This document shows positions 24,428-35,419 of a stretch of 64,000 nucleotides of DNA, one piece after another. Position 1 is the first letter of the stretch. Each line of letters begins with the position of its first letter. The stretch comes from Prosapia bicincta (lineage: Eukaryota; Arthropoda; Insecta; Hemiptera; Cercopidae), in NCBI GenBank assembly GCA_036971475.1, contig JBAIZL010000001.1, positions 140,956,692 through 141,020,691 on the forward strand, in the 5' to 3' direction. The notes beneath the pieces were generated by a model. It saw nothing but the letters and a program-made list of their open reading frames with translations. It was not told the DNA's origin and did no database searches. The translations under genes were made by a program, and so were the position numbers.

Positions 24428-27058
24428 GTCAAAGATCACATCTACCATGGACAAGGAACCACTGGTGGAACAGGAAATGAATCAGTAGAAGATTAGGAGA
24501 ATGGTGTATCCGGATGGGGAAATCGAGTAAAAGGACTCGTATATTAAACCAGACACGAACCAATTTTCTTTTCGAACCAAAATAAATGTTTCAAAACAAA
24601 ATCATCTCAATTTGATCATGATCTGAGAGATTTTTATAGTCTTACTGAATAAAAATACAGAACGTAAACGTATTTCAAAAACATTATTAAAAAAAAAACA
24701 TATAGTGTAGTAAATAAAATATAAAACTTATGTCCTCAAGGAAGTATTTTCTATCTGCTACAAAGCGTAATATTATATTTCAGCATATAAAAAAAAACTT
24801 TACATAAGAGTGAATCGGTAAACGTGACGTCATTACTGAGGCGAAAGCGTGTAACATTTTTGAATCAACGCTGAAATGCTAAAAACTTGTTCAATCAAGA
24901 ATGCTAAAAGCTGTTTTCGTCTTGTCTAGGACCCTGTTTGGAGGTTATCTTTAAATAATTTTATATAATTAAAAATATTGTATAGCCTATTTGATTAAAT
25001 TTTTATATAAAATATGATTTCATATCTTATTTGCTACTCGTAGATTATATTACTTTCTGAACTATTCATTATTAGTGCGTTAAAATATAAAAATATGTCC
25101 ACTGTACGCAAAAATTAAGAAAAATGTATTACTTCCTAATATTCTTACATTAGTAGGCCTAAATTTAGTTTTTTAATATACTGACTTAATAATGACTGAC
25201 TCAATTTACATTTATTAGGCTCATTTACTAAACCCAATTTAATAAAACTTACAAGTAAAATTTTAAAATTATTTATGATTTTTAAATTTAAAAACGTAGT
25301 TATAATTAGAAATAAGGTTATGTTACTTCTATAATGTTGAGAGTAAGGTTAGCATCCATACTTTCCCAGAAAGGTGGTGTTTTATTAAAGTTAAACCTAG
25401 AGCTAGATGAGTGAAACAATGGAGCTAAGAGCCATCGCACTCAGTTATTGAAGGAGTAAGTTGTGTTTATATCCGCAACATAACTGTCAAAGCAAACCTA
25501 CAACACTGGTCTAGATGTATTGACCCGTCCATAAAAGCATTAGAGGCAAACAAAAACGGCTAAATTTACAAGCAAGGCTTTTCTAAGAACAGCTACTTAT
25601 TTATTGCCCACGATCCTTTTACAAACCTTCTTGGAATTTGGAAAGAGTTAGTTTTGATATATAGCTCACTCTTACTCTTTCTATCTCTGCACTCAAGATC
25701 TTGATCTTGAATCAGTATTCTAAGATATAAATAAAATATTTTTGGTTTTTAATCTTTTAATATATTAACTTTTTAAAGTCTTACAATGTCCACGTAGGCC
25801 TGTTTCTAAATTTCTTTATCACCTATGTGTTTTCTACTTACGCTTTATAAAGTTTGAAACAAAACAAGACTCAAAGCCTTTCATCGGAAATTTTATTATT
25901 TTTGTTACATTATTCAACTGGTTTTTTTTAATTAGTTAAATGAATAGAATCTTAGGCTCGTGAATTTGGAACGGTAAAAATTAAAGTTTAAAACTTAGTG
26001 TGAAGTTTAAAATTTAGTAAAACTAGGATTTGCCGAGCTTAAAATTCAAGTAAATTTATAACCAAAGGCAAACAAACCAAAAACCAAAACAAACAATTTC
26101 GAGAGCACTTTTATTATCAGATTGTGTTTGTGGTCAAAGAGTGTATGTGACTTTTATCAGGTTTGTTTTAATATATTTTTGTTCTGTTTTTGTTTACATG
26201 TAAATTTTTATATTGCGCTAATGTATTCAGAACAGGTATGTTTTGTTAATGTAGAGAAAGTGTGGTTGTAGTTGATGTCTGTGTACGTGAGACCTGTTTG
26301 TGGTGACTAAAAGTTGATTCAGTATCGTATGTAACAGAAATCGACATAATCCTTACTCAGAAATGGGTACACAATTGATAACCTATGGCACAAGTACAAA
26401 ACACTAACAACAATGTAAAAGACAATAAATTCATCACATTCCCTTGCCCCTGCAGGTAGCCAGAGGCATGTTGGGGGGGGGGGCACATACAGAAGAGTCA
26501 AGGGGAAGGGGGAACAGTTTTCAAATTTACAGTAAAGATACACTTGCGTGATGAAGATTTTCGATACGTGAAAAAGAGGGATTGCCTTTCTTTCTAGAAC
26601 CACTATTGACCTTTAATGTTCCATGAAACTAAATTTTAACATGAATGCTTTTAATTCTACATTAATGCCCGTACTTACAAACTGGGTCCAATTCATGCAA
26701 TTTGACCTTCGTTAGCTTAAACCTGGACTAACCCATTTTCAGGGCACCAAAATGGCGAATCATCTCATCTATACCTTTACTGTGGAATAGTGAAGTGTTA
26801 CTGTTAACGGTGCACAAATCGGGTGAGCACTACACATCAACAAAAGCTTTGAAAGTCATTGGTCAAGAAGATTTACGACTGACGGCTAAATACCATGAAA
26901 CGTTTGGACACTTGAACCTTAAACATTTAGAGAGTGGAACAAAACTATGATTCCGAGTTAAGCGAACAGTAGTTGTACGATTTCGTTGGTAATAGTCTAC
27001 ATACAATACCTATAACTAAAGTTGTTATTGTGATATGTAAACTCAAAAAATGTTTTTA
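24428..27058. other. AT-rich intergenic DNA, no gene seen
   Basis: A run of about ten G lies near 26473-26483. The minus-strand 94-codon frame at 26319-26603 spans that run and has no recognisable motif. Confidence 0.45.
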
Positions 27059-27313
27059 TTGAATAAAAGCTAGTTTGATTCATGAGTCAAGAATACTTAA
27101 TTTAGTTAAGTTCTAACATGTTAGACAAACGTTCTACTATTGAACTGGTTAAAAATGTAGAAGGGAAGTTGTCTTCTGGTTTTAATATATTTGACCATAG
27201 CACAGAGGTGGAGATTAGGACTGAGCGAAGACAACAATATATTTGTCGAAATGTTGCCGAATTTTAAATAAATTAATTATTCTTGACTCATGAATCAACC
27301 GTATTTTTATTCA
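27059..27313. mobile_element. ~255-bp element with ~50-bp terminal inverted repeats
   Basis: The left end (27059-27110) and the reverse complement of the right end (27265-27313) share TTGAATAAAA and then TTGATTCATGAGTCAAGAAT followed by TTAATTTA, about 50 bp with a small gap. The interior holds one hammerhead-like core. No protein frame is present. Confidence 0.75.
27221..27251 (+). other. hammerhead-like core in the 27-kb TIR element
   Basis: It reads CTGAGCGA, A, stem GACAA/TTGTC with loop CAATATAT, then GAAATGTTG. The first block is degenerate compared with CTGATGA, but the stem and GAAA are intact. AATAAATTAA follows before the terminal repeat, as in the other members. Confidence 0.4.
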
Positions 27314-30255
27314 ACATAGTTGATATTTATTTGTAGTCGCGTCAGTTTACATTGTGCTTCAGCTTAATTGAATGTATATAGTAGTTGAACTTTTAACTTG
27401 AACTAATTCCACAGTTTAAACGGTAAGAAAGACTCTATAAACATTGCAGCTGTTTAAAGTATGTTAATTGTAGCAGCAAATGCATTGTTGGAGCTCAAGT
27501 TATTAACTAGTTTTGTTAAATCTGTTACAATTTTCTTCTGTGAACATTGGCTTCCAATAGATATACAAATGTCATTTAGTTATAATGTAGCCATGTAATG
27601 TTTTCTACTTGTAATATAAATTAATTTGAAAATTTATTTACAAATTTTTAAATTTTGTCTTAAAACTGCTCTTATTATACCATACATTAATTTTCCTTGC
27701 ATAATTCCTACAAGCACATATAATGACTAAATTTTTCCCATCTTTAGTAATCATACCACCACACTTTACTACCTCGAATGATTTAGTCATCTTCAGTGTT
27801 CTCTGCATCTGCTGATTATTAAACGATTTAATAAAAAATTAATAAATAAATAAAAAAGTTGAATATAGTCCAAAACGAAAATAAAATATTTTAAAGTAGC
27901 CTAAAATTAAAAAAAATATTGCTTTAATTTAACTGCAGTAATAAATTAAAGATCAAGTACAGTATTTGCTTTTTTGAATAAATTACTAGCATATGTACAG
28001 AATAAAATATTCTAAAGAAACTTTATTTTTCAAAAAGAAAATTAACTGTGACCTGTAATTAATACATTAGGAAAGATCGAATTCTAATGAACCTGCAATA
28101 TGACTCGAAATCAGAGTAAACCCATTGCTTCTGTGAATCATTTTTAAACACTTTAACTTAACTAGAGGCTTGTAAGGTCAAATGCCCATCTATTCATACT
28201 AAAAAAATTTTAAACTTTTGTATGGTAATTTTATTTTAGAATACAAATTAATTTAATATAATTCAAATTTTTCATTAAAAAATGTCCTCATAAACTATAG
28301 TTTTTTTGTGAATGTGTTTTCCATTCGATTTTTTTTTACTAATCATATTAATCTATCCTTAAATTTTACTAGACTTGGTGCAACATAAAGTTGATCATGT
28401 GTTAAAATCAGGTTTGGTCGATTGAAGCCTTACTTATAATAATTGAAAATGTAAGTGTTAAAGGAATTTGATTCCTTTTCGTTTGAAATGGCGTGTTAGG
28501 ATCTGTTGATATTAATTTATTTATTGGTAAAAATATATTTCCTTTTCCAGAACCAGTGATTATTTCTAATTTAATACACTTGTCAAACATATCTATTACG
28601 ATAAGACGTACTCCATTAATTAAACCTGATTCCAAGTTCATATTTCTAATTAATCTTTAATAGTGTTAAAATATTTGTTTTTAAATACAATATTTGTACA
28701 GCTGTTTCACAGCTGAAATATTTGATAATCATACTCAGCTGTTTTTCATTGCAATGTATTTATACATTCTTCCCCGCTCCTTCGTGTCAATATCTTTAAT
28801 TTGAGCTATCTCCCAGCAATGTGTGACCTTCCAAGCTCTCACAATTTTTCTCACAAAATTCGGCTTACGAAATTATATAAATGGATGTGTATAAGTTGGA
28901 TTTGATCAGTTGTAAGTTTTAAGCCCGCATCGGTTTCAAGCTCGCATCACTATTGAGTAATACGAGTTACATTTGTCAGGACCTAATGTACTACATACAG
29001 TTCACCCTATATCTGGCGAGCGGATATTTTACCGTTTCCCGACTTTAGATGGAAAATATTTCATCACATGTTAAAAACAACAAACCAATGACTGGGTGAG
29101 ATATTAGATTTTCATTTTGATGTAGCCCTACAATACATTTATTTAAGCCCCTGTGTTATACTACAAAATGTTCTGCGAAGGATTAACGTTCACAAAGTAT
29201 CATAAAGCTGCTTGACAAAATAAGTGGGTGCAATTTTCGAATTCCTTCAGTTTTTTTGAATTATTTTTCGTAAAAAACTCTATATTTTATGAGCCTAGTA
29301 ATTTTAAAACAATATGTGAGGTAAATATTTCTAGAATATTTGTAATTTTCAAAATTGGTAATAAAAATTCAAATTTCTTTTTAATTTTTCAAATTATTTT
29401 CAATAACAACTACACATAATACATGTTTTCCTAGAGTACATGTATTTTTATACATTATATAGAATAGATTTATATTTGTATAATGTGGCTTATTTATTAT
29501 GTGGAAAAATTATTATGTTCGAATTTTAAGGAAGTAATATTATTTTATAATTTAAATATTTTAGTCATTTCAAAAACTATTATATTTTAATGCAAACTAG
29601 TAAATTAAGCGCCTTATACAAATTTAGATCGTTGTAAGAAAATTATGACTGCACAAATTGAAATTTTCTAAAATTTAATGGGGTTCATTAATATTAAACA
29701 CATTTAGGAAAATGTATTTACATTATTTATAGCATCATATTCCACATGCATTCTTGAAACAGAAATATACACGGTACATATAGGCCTACATAATTTACAG
29801 ATAATATTAATAGTATTTTCATCCTTAAAAATGTAACTACTACAAAAACTGAAGAAACACCTTACTATGCCAACATATAGGGTTAAAATAGAATTTGGTC
29901 CTTTCACCTTACAGGAATATGAACACTTTAAAAGTTTCAACCTTTATGTGAAGAAGCCCCACAGGCATACATGATCATTAAATTTCCACGTCTTCACTCG
30001 TTGCCGATTATTTCTTCTATATCTCTCGTCTATTTAGCTCCCGATTCTTTTCTAAAACTTGAACACTTTAAAAGTTTCAGCCTTTGTGTGAAAAAGGTAG
30101 TGGTAGCGGTTCAATAAATTTCCATGTCTTCACTCGTTACAGATTATTCTTCTTTTCCTCAGATTCCTTTTAAGTTTTTCCTGGAACAGCCTTTTCCGAT
30201 GTCACTGTACACAATATCGTTATACTGTAAAGCATTACTTTACTCTGAAATTACA
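27314..30255. other. AT-rich intergenic DNA, no gene seen
   Basis: 27760-27800 (minus) carries a degraded CTGAAGATGA-stem-CGAGG motif that may be a relic of the same hammerhead-like family. At 29930-29950 and 30062-30082, GAACACTTTAAAAGTTTC repeats as part of a ~130-bp diverged direct duplication. No genes were recognised. Confidence 0.45.
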
Positions 30256-30606
30256 TTAAATATATATATATATATTTAAAACAACATAGGTTATTCAAAT
30301 ACAAGAATATTATTTATTTATATGCAAAGCTTTTCGTTGGTAAACAGTACCAACATCATCAGGAATGAAAAATACAATATTATGTTTGAACTTAATACAA
30401 ACAATATAATAATATATTATTATTGTATTTTTAATTTTTTGTTTGTATTTAATGCAAACAATATAATAATATATTATTATTGTATTTTTCATTTATGATG
30501 ATGTTGGTACTGTTTACCAATGAAACGCTTTGAATATAAATAAATAATATTCTTGTATTTGAATAATCGATGTTGTTTTAAATTATTATACAAGAAAACA
30601 CATTAT
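30256..30606. mobile_element. ~350-bp foldback element between AT tracts, same family as 8.7 kb
   Basis: Arms of about 140 bp (30280-30425 and 30440-30585) are inverted copies with AAAGCTTTTCGTTGGTAAAC in the left arm. The outer edges resemble the 8.7-kb palindrome: an AT tract on the left (30260-30275), and AAGAAAACACATTATATAT on the right. The centre also has a ~40-bp direct duplication (about 30390-30432 and 30448-30489) rich in ATAATAATATATT. No coding capacity. Confidence 0.75.
30332..30362 (-). other. hammerhead-like core in the 30-kb foldback
   Basis: The minus strand reads CTGATGA, T, stem GTTGGTA/TACCAAC with loop CTGTT, then GAAAAGC. Both conserved blocks are exact. The opposite arm (30494-30524, plus) has the same stem, but its first block has decayed to TTATGATGA and the junction base to ATGAAAC. 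Confidence 0.5.
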
Positions 30607-31299
30607 ATATATTTTTTTTTCTTTGTACTTTATTTCTAAAAATAGACGAAGATTTAGTTAAGTTTAGTTTCAATCCTCGCCGTGAGATCAGGAGGATCCT
30701 TCATAAGTTTATTTCATATATTGCATTTTTTTACGGCTATTGCTCTGAAGTTACGGTGAACATGTTTTTATCTGAAAACCCATTGAAGTAATAGCTGTTT
30801 TTCTTTAACAGTATTAAATGTTTATGAAATTTGTTACTGGAAGATTTATAGCAATTTTTGTAATCGATAACAGATTGAAAAAGAGACTTCTGGAGGTATT
30901 AACCCAAAAACATGCTCCGCTGCACATCAGTTTCTATATGTAATAATATTAGAGTGGTGTTTATTCAAAACATAATACAACCCTTACACAGTGCAAGTAA
31001 TAATATGTATGTTCATAGACAGCACTCTCGCCAGATAGGTCGTATATTAACACAAAAGTACTGCCAGTTGCTAAGTGTTGAACGCATCTGTTGAGGTATT
31101 TAATCACGTAGTGGACTTAGCAAAGTATTTAAGTCATACAAAAAGCGATTTATTAAAACTTACGTAATTGTTCATTAAATATGTAAAAAAAATTTACATC
31201 CAGGTTGGCCTATTTTGTTGTTTTGTGAACAACGGTATAATTGTAGAAAACATTGGAAACATTATTATTGGAAAAGTAATTTAAATAATCACATTGAAC
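30607..31299. other. intergenic DNA, no gene seen
   Basis: This is the flank into which the LTR element inserted. No recognisable feature. Confidence 0.45.
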
Positions 31300-31303
31300 A
31301 GCC
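31300..31303. other. 4-bp target-site duplication (left), AGCC
   Basis: AGCC directly precedes the left LTR and recurs directly after the right LTR at 39309-39312. Four base pairs is the usual duplication size for Gypsy-type integrases. Confidence 0.8.
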
Positions 31304-32408
31304 TCTTACCGTCTTACTTTTTATAACCTTTGCCGTTGTTTATTTCTCTTCCTCAATTGCTAAGTCAGTAAGAAAGTAATGGTTTATCCATTGACTACGA
31401 ACCTAATTTCATAGACCTGTGCCTCAAGGAATAAACCTCTCAGAGGAACCAACCCCTGAATTTTTGATAAAACCAATTAGCCTCCGATAAGCCCTGTTCA
31501 AGCTCCTTTTCGGGTAGTGGAATCTTTGAGAGACACTTGTGATTTAAAGACTATACCTGGATACCTAGTGAACTTATCTTATCTAGAATGAAAACACAGC
31601 TAATTGGAAAATATACATTTTTATTTATTTGTTCCAAGGTTCAAATTAATTATTATTGTTTTTATTTAATTTCACAGGATTTTCTTGACTAATTATTTTT
31701 TCAAAATTTCATACAACTTGCCATTTAACTAAACATTATTATCTCCTTCTGTTTTTAAATTTTCTTATTATCATTAATTTTACATATAATTTAAATTATC
31801 AAAGTTACCATAATTAATTTTGTATATAATTTTGATTAGTAGAGTTAAATTTAACATATTTTAAAATCTGATTCTTTTTCAAACACTTAATATTACTATG
31901 TAATGCCTTTAGGCTAGGCCTTGAACAATTAACTTCTTTGGAAGTTATTCATTAGAAATTCACTTAGAAAAAGCCATATAAGATATACATCTTTATACTT
32001 AATCCATACATTCCCACAGCGATGGGAATGGAAAGTCAATTTTGAATCTTTATTACTTAAATTTGGGTAACCTAAGAGAGTTGACTAATCAGTCCCTTAG
32101 GTTATTCCCATCTTATCTAATTTTGAAATTAAGTTAATATAATTTGAAGTAAAATGTTATTTAAAAAAGAATAATTAAATTGATTATATAACCTTGTACT
32201 GTAGAAATCTTTTTATCTTCATTAATGTTGTCATCTGTCGGTCCTGTTACAGCTTCAAGGGTCTTGGTAGGTAGGCGTCTCTCCATAATTTCGGTCAATC
32301 TTCTTATTTTCTTTAATTTTGCATTTTGGTGGTCGAAATTTTGTTCTGGGTATATATGAGCCCTTGCTCATATATATCTTCCTTCCCCTGATCACATCGT
32401 AGCACTTT

Positions 32409-32690
32409 TTACACTGTTTTTAGCACATTTTTTCTTGTCTTGATCGCATGGTACAACAACACGTCTGCTCGCTTTGAGAGCCTCATGCATTCTGATCTTG
32501 GATAGCGTTCTTTTGTGAGGCCCACTTCTCCAATTTCAAACTTCCCACGTCCCAGTATCCATTTTTCAACTTTTGACCAATCAGAAAGCCGTTGCCATGG
32601 CAATTGACTTTGTTTGTTCGGAAATTCTGAACTAAGATTAGTTTCCCTTTTTATAAAAGGCGTTTCTGTATTCTGATGTGTCCTTTGCAT
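32409..32690 (-). other. small open frame (93 codons) in the 3' LTR
   Basis: An ATG-started sense frame of 93 codons lies inside the LTR and is kept in the other LTR at 38397-38678, with two amino-acid differences. The product is basic and has no recognised motif. Preservation is not evidence of function because the LTRs are almost identical throughout. It could be leader sequence with a chance frame. Confidence 0.2.
32577..32603. promoter_or_regulatory. CCAAT box and RFX X-box-like palindrome in the LTR
   Basis: CCAAT (32577-32581) is followed by GTTGCCATGGCAAT (32590-32603), one base off the consensus RFX site GTTGCCATGGCAAC. The same pair recurs in the other LTR (X-box 38579-38592). This could contribute to LTR transcription. 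The sites are inferred from motif match only, and they overlap the small open frame. Confidence 0.35.
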
Positions 32691-33320
32691 TTTTACCTTT
32701 TATTTAATAACATATTTGACTTTATTTCTTCTCATTTAATTTAATTAACTTTTTAACATTCTTAATCCAAAGTTCGACTGTAGCGCTTTCGTTTCGTAGT
32801 GACAAGATTTATAATCAATGCCCTAAGCGGATTTTTCCGAAATCAAATATGACTTCTTCTATTATAACCTAATTTCTTAGGCTATTACACTTTAACATTT
32901 AATCTTTACTTTTACATAAATACTATTTTCCCTAGCTAGGCCTAATTTACTTTCCTCACATCTTAATTTACATTCTTTATTCCTGATTATTTTTAAGTAC
33001 AATTATTTTAATAGCCGGCATCTAGGCCTAGTTTGTTATACTACACAATTACCGTCTTTTTTTGTTTACATAATTTAGGCTATCCACTTTGAAGTGATAA
33101 TTTTTCTTATTGCTTATAATTTATGTTTTTTAAGTCTAAAGTTATTTCTAATTTTCTTCATTTTACTATTATTTACCCTAGTTTTAATATTATTATTATT
33201 ATAATGTTTTAAAAATGTTTATATATATAAATTTAGTCAATTATTTAACCCGGTTAGGTTTGATTCTGGTATTCTGTACAATTACCCAGATTCTTTGCAT
33301 CGGACATTCTGGCCGCTGCA

Positions 33321-33336
33321 AAATTCCCCCCTTTTT
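33321..33336 (-). other. polypurine tract
   Basis: The minus strand reads AAAAAGGGGGGAATTT directly upstream of the 3' LTR start TGCAGCGG. This is the expected position and composition for the plus-strand primer of an LTR retrotransposon. Confidence 0.8.
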
Positions 33337-34021
33337 AAATATATGAAAATTTTGGTCCTTCTCTCCCTTGAAACAGATAAACATAATTAATAACATATTT
33401 GTGAAAAGTAACATTAACACTTATACTAGTTTATATTAAAATTTTCATATTCCTTTCATTAATCTACTATTCCTATTCATCTTCATAACTTAATTAATTT
33501 TACTAAAGTTCACAATTTACTCTCCTGTCCCTTTCACTCATATATATCATTGTCACATTAGTCACTTCACATGCTATTTACTCATTTATTACTCCTGTCC
33601 TTAGTCACATTCTTTTTTATTTAATCTTATTTCAATTTTATATTAACTATACAATATTGTATATTGTAATCCTTATTTTACACATTCATTGTTGTTTAAC
33701 ACAACCTTTACTTTAATAAATTCAATGAATCCCGTTCATTTAACATATGGCTTTTTCTTTCACATTTAATACTGATTTTATATTATTTGTCCTATGTATT
33801 TGGATTATATTACTGCTTTAATCTACTACTTAGATTTATTTTACATTTTTATTTTTATTACTTAACCGTTACTCCCTATGTCACTGATGGATCATTTTTT
33901 ATTTACCTTGCCTTATTATCCTTTATTCTTTAAATATTTTCTTATTATCCGTCCAGCTTTATCTTTCTTTTTCTTCTTTCTCCTTTTCCAATTTCTTAAC
34001 TTTCCCTTATTCTCCTTAAAT
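33337..34021 (-). other. non-coding internal segment where pol would be expected
   Basis: About 700 bp of AT-rich sequence between the protease frame and the polypurine tract. It has no RT, RNase H, integrase or env motif in any frame. It may hold packaging or RNA-processing signals, but none can be identified. Confidence 0.6.
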
Positions 34022-35412
34022 CTACCTTTTATTTTTCTGTAATGAAATGAAGGTTCTTCTCGTATTTGGATTGTTTCTCATTTTAATTGACTTTCGAACT
34101 CTTGAACTAGTAAATGGGTTTTTCTTTTTTCTTTCTTTAATTTCAATTTCTTTCCTTTGGGTTATCTTTCCAGAATCTAAAGTCTTAGTCATGGGCTTCC
34201 GAGCTACTTGTTGGTTATTCATTTTAACCTCGTTGTTCCCCCCTTTTAATTGTTTCGACGCGACGTTTATACTTTTATTTATATTTATTTTCTTATTTAT
34301 TATTTTTCCACTCACATTATTTCCCCTTTTTGGCACTATTTCGGCCTTACCTTGTTTATATTTTGGTTTGCTCTTAATCTCAGCTGCAGCTCTTCTTTCC
34401 ATGTCCTTTGTTTCTTTATCTCCTGTTTTGACTCCCTCAGGTCTTAAATTTATTTCCTTATTTATTATATTTTCATTTTTGTTTTTTAATTTTTTGTTTT
34501 TGTTTAATTTTTCCTCTGTTTCATTTTTTATTTTTCTTTGATATTCGTTCGTTATTTTTAAGATTTCCCCTTTACTTGTTTCTTGTCCATTTCCTCCTTC
34601 ATTCATTCGGCAGTGCCCTTGCTTCTCGCACTGTCGCATTAACCCCTCCTTTTTGCTTTGATGCCCTATTGTTGATGCATCTTCTTTTTCCTGGGTTATC
34701 TTGCATATTTTTCGGACTTCTTCATTTTCCTCTATCTTTTGTATTTTACTTTTAAAGTCCTGGTACACCATTTCCCCTTCTATTTCGAATGTCACAAAGC
34801 GTCTATCCATGTTTATCCGTGCCTTTAGGTCATACAGTGTGTTGCACCCCATAATCATCTCCGACCGAAGTTTGGAGACCACTATGAAGATGCAGTCCAC
34901 TTTTTTGCCTTTAATTGTTAAGGGAATTAAGCATTGCCAGGTAACCTTTATTTGTGCAGTGTTAATGGCTGTTACAACTCCCACATTGTTGATGGGTAGT
35001 TCCAGGAACTTAAGCCCATGCAACTTGAGGTTGTTGTAAGCCTTTTCTTGAATGACTGACACGTCTGCACCCGTGTCAATCTCTACCTCTATAGAGTGCC
35101 CTTCTACCTCACAGTCAATTACAGGGCATGTTTCTTTCTTCTGGTTACCTTCGCCAATCTCCTTGTCCTCTTCTAACAATTAAGCACGAATATCAAGAGA
35201 TAGTCCACCAACTCTACGCTCTTGATTTTGGTGTACTTCATTGTTATTTTCCTGTTGTATTGTTTTTTTATTTTTGTTCTTTAGGTCTTCCGCCTTTCCT
35301 TTATTTACTGTTCCCTGTTTCTCCGGGTAATATTTCTTATATTTTGTTTGTTGTTGGATCTCTAATGGTTGTCTCCTCTTTTCCTTCCTACCATTAGGGA
35401 TCCTCTCATTTA
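34022..35412 (-). CDS. pro frame: linker plus retropepsin-like protease, one in-frame TAA
   Basis: This frame lies -1 relative to gag and is entered through the frameshift signal at the gag stop. It runs as a basic linker of about 77 codons to a single TAA at 35180-35182, then continues in the same frame for 385 codons to TAG at 34022. Just after the TAA comes an aspartic protease domain: the active-site motif EIDTGADVSVI (Asp about 35 codons after the TAA) and the partner motif SEMIMGCNTL near codon 111, followed by ARINM. A retropepsin would mature the Gag polyprotein in the particle. The C-terminal ~240 residues are Lys/Asn-rich, with no RT motif. There is no ATG before the protease core, so it can be reached only by frameshift plus readthrough of the TAA, or the TAA is an inactivating mutation. 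Confidence 0.75.
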
Positions 35413-35419
35413 GTTTTTT
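35356..35419 (-). promoter_or_regulatory. -1 programmed ribosomal frameshift signal (gag to pro)
   Basis: The slippery heptamer A AAA AAC sits at 35413-35419 in the exact zero-frame phase (codons AAA, AAC), directly before the gag stop TAA (35410-35412). After a 9-nt spacer there is an inverted repeat, arms 35390-35403 and 35356-35369, which is 14 bp with one mismatch and a 20-nt purine-rich loop. Heptamer, spacer length and stem match the established rules for retroviral -1 frameshifting. Slippage moves ribosomes into the protease frame. Confidence 0.85.

Larger units (their letters stand above)
31304..33320 (-). repeat. 3' LTR (2017 bp)
   Basis: It starts on the minus strand with TGCAGCGGCC at 33320 and ends with CGGTAAGA at 31304. 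Compared with the other LTR it has a ~9-bp longer variant at about 31536-31552 and scattered substitutions (for example near 32411 and 32487). A palindrome, ATATATGAGC/GCTCATATAT (32352-32375), could act as TATA-like promoter or as a hairpin in the RNA. Confidence 0.95.

Noticed and set aside
33337..34021. Possible hidden RT or integrase remnant in the LTR element
   Set aside because: I looked for DD-type RT, RNase H and zinc-finger/DDE integrase motifs and saw none; the segment is simply AT-rich.
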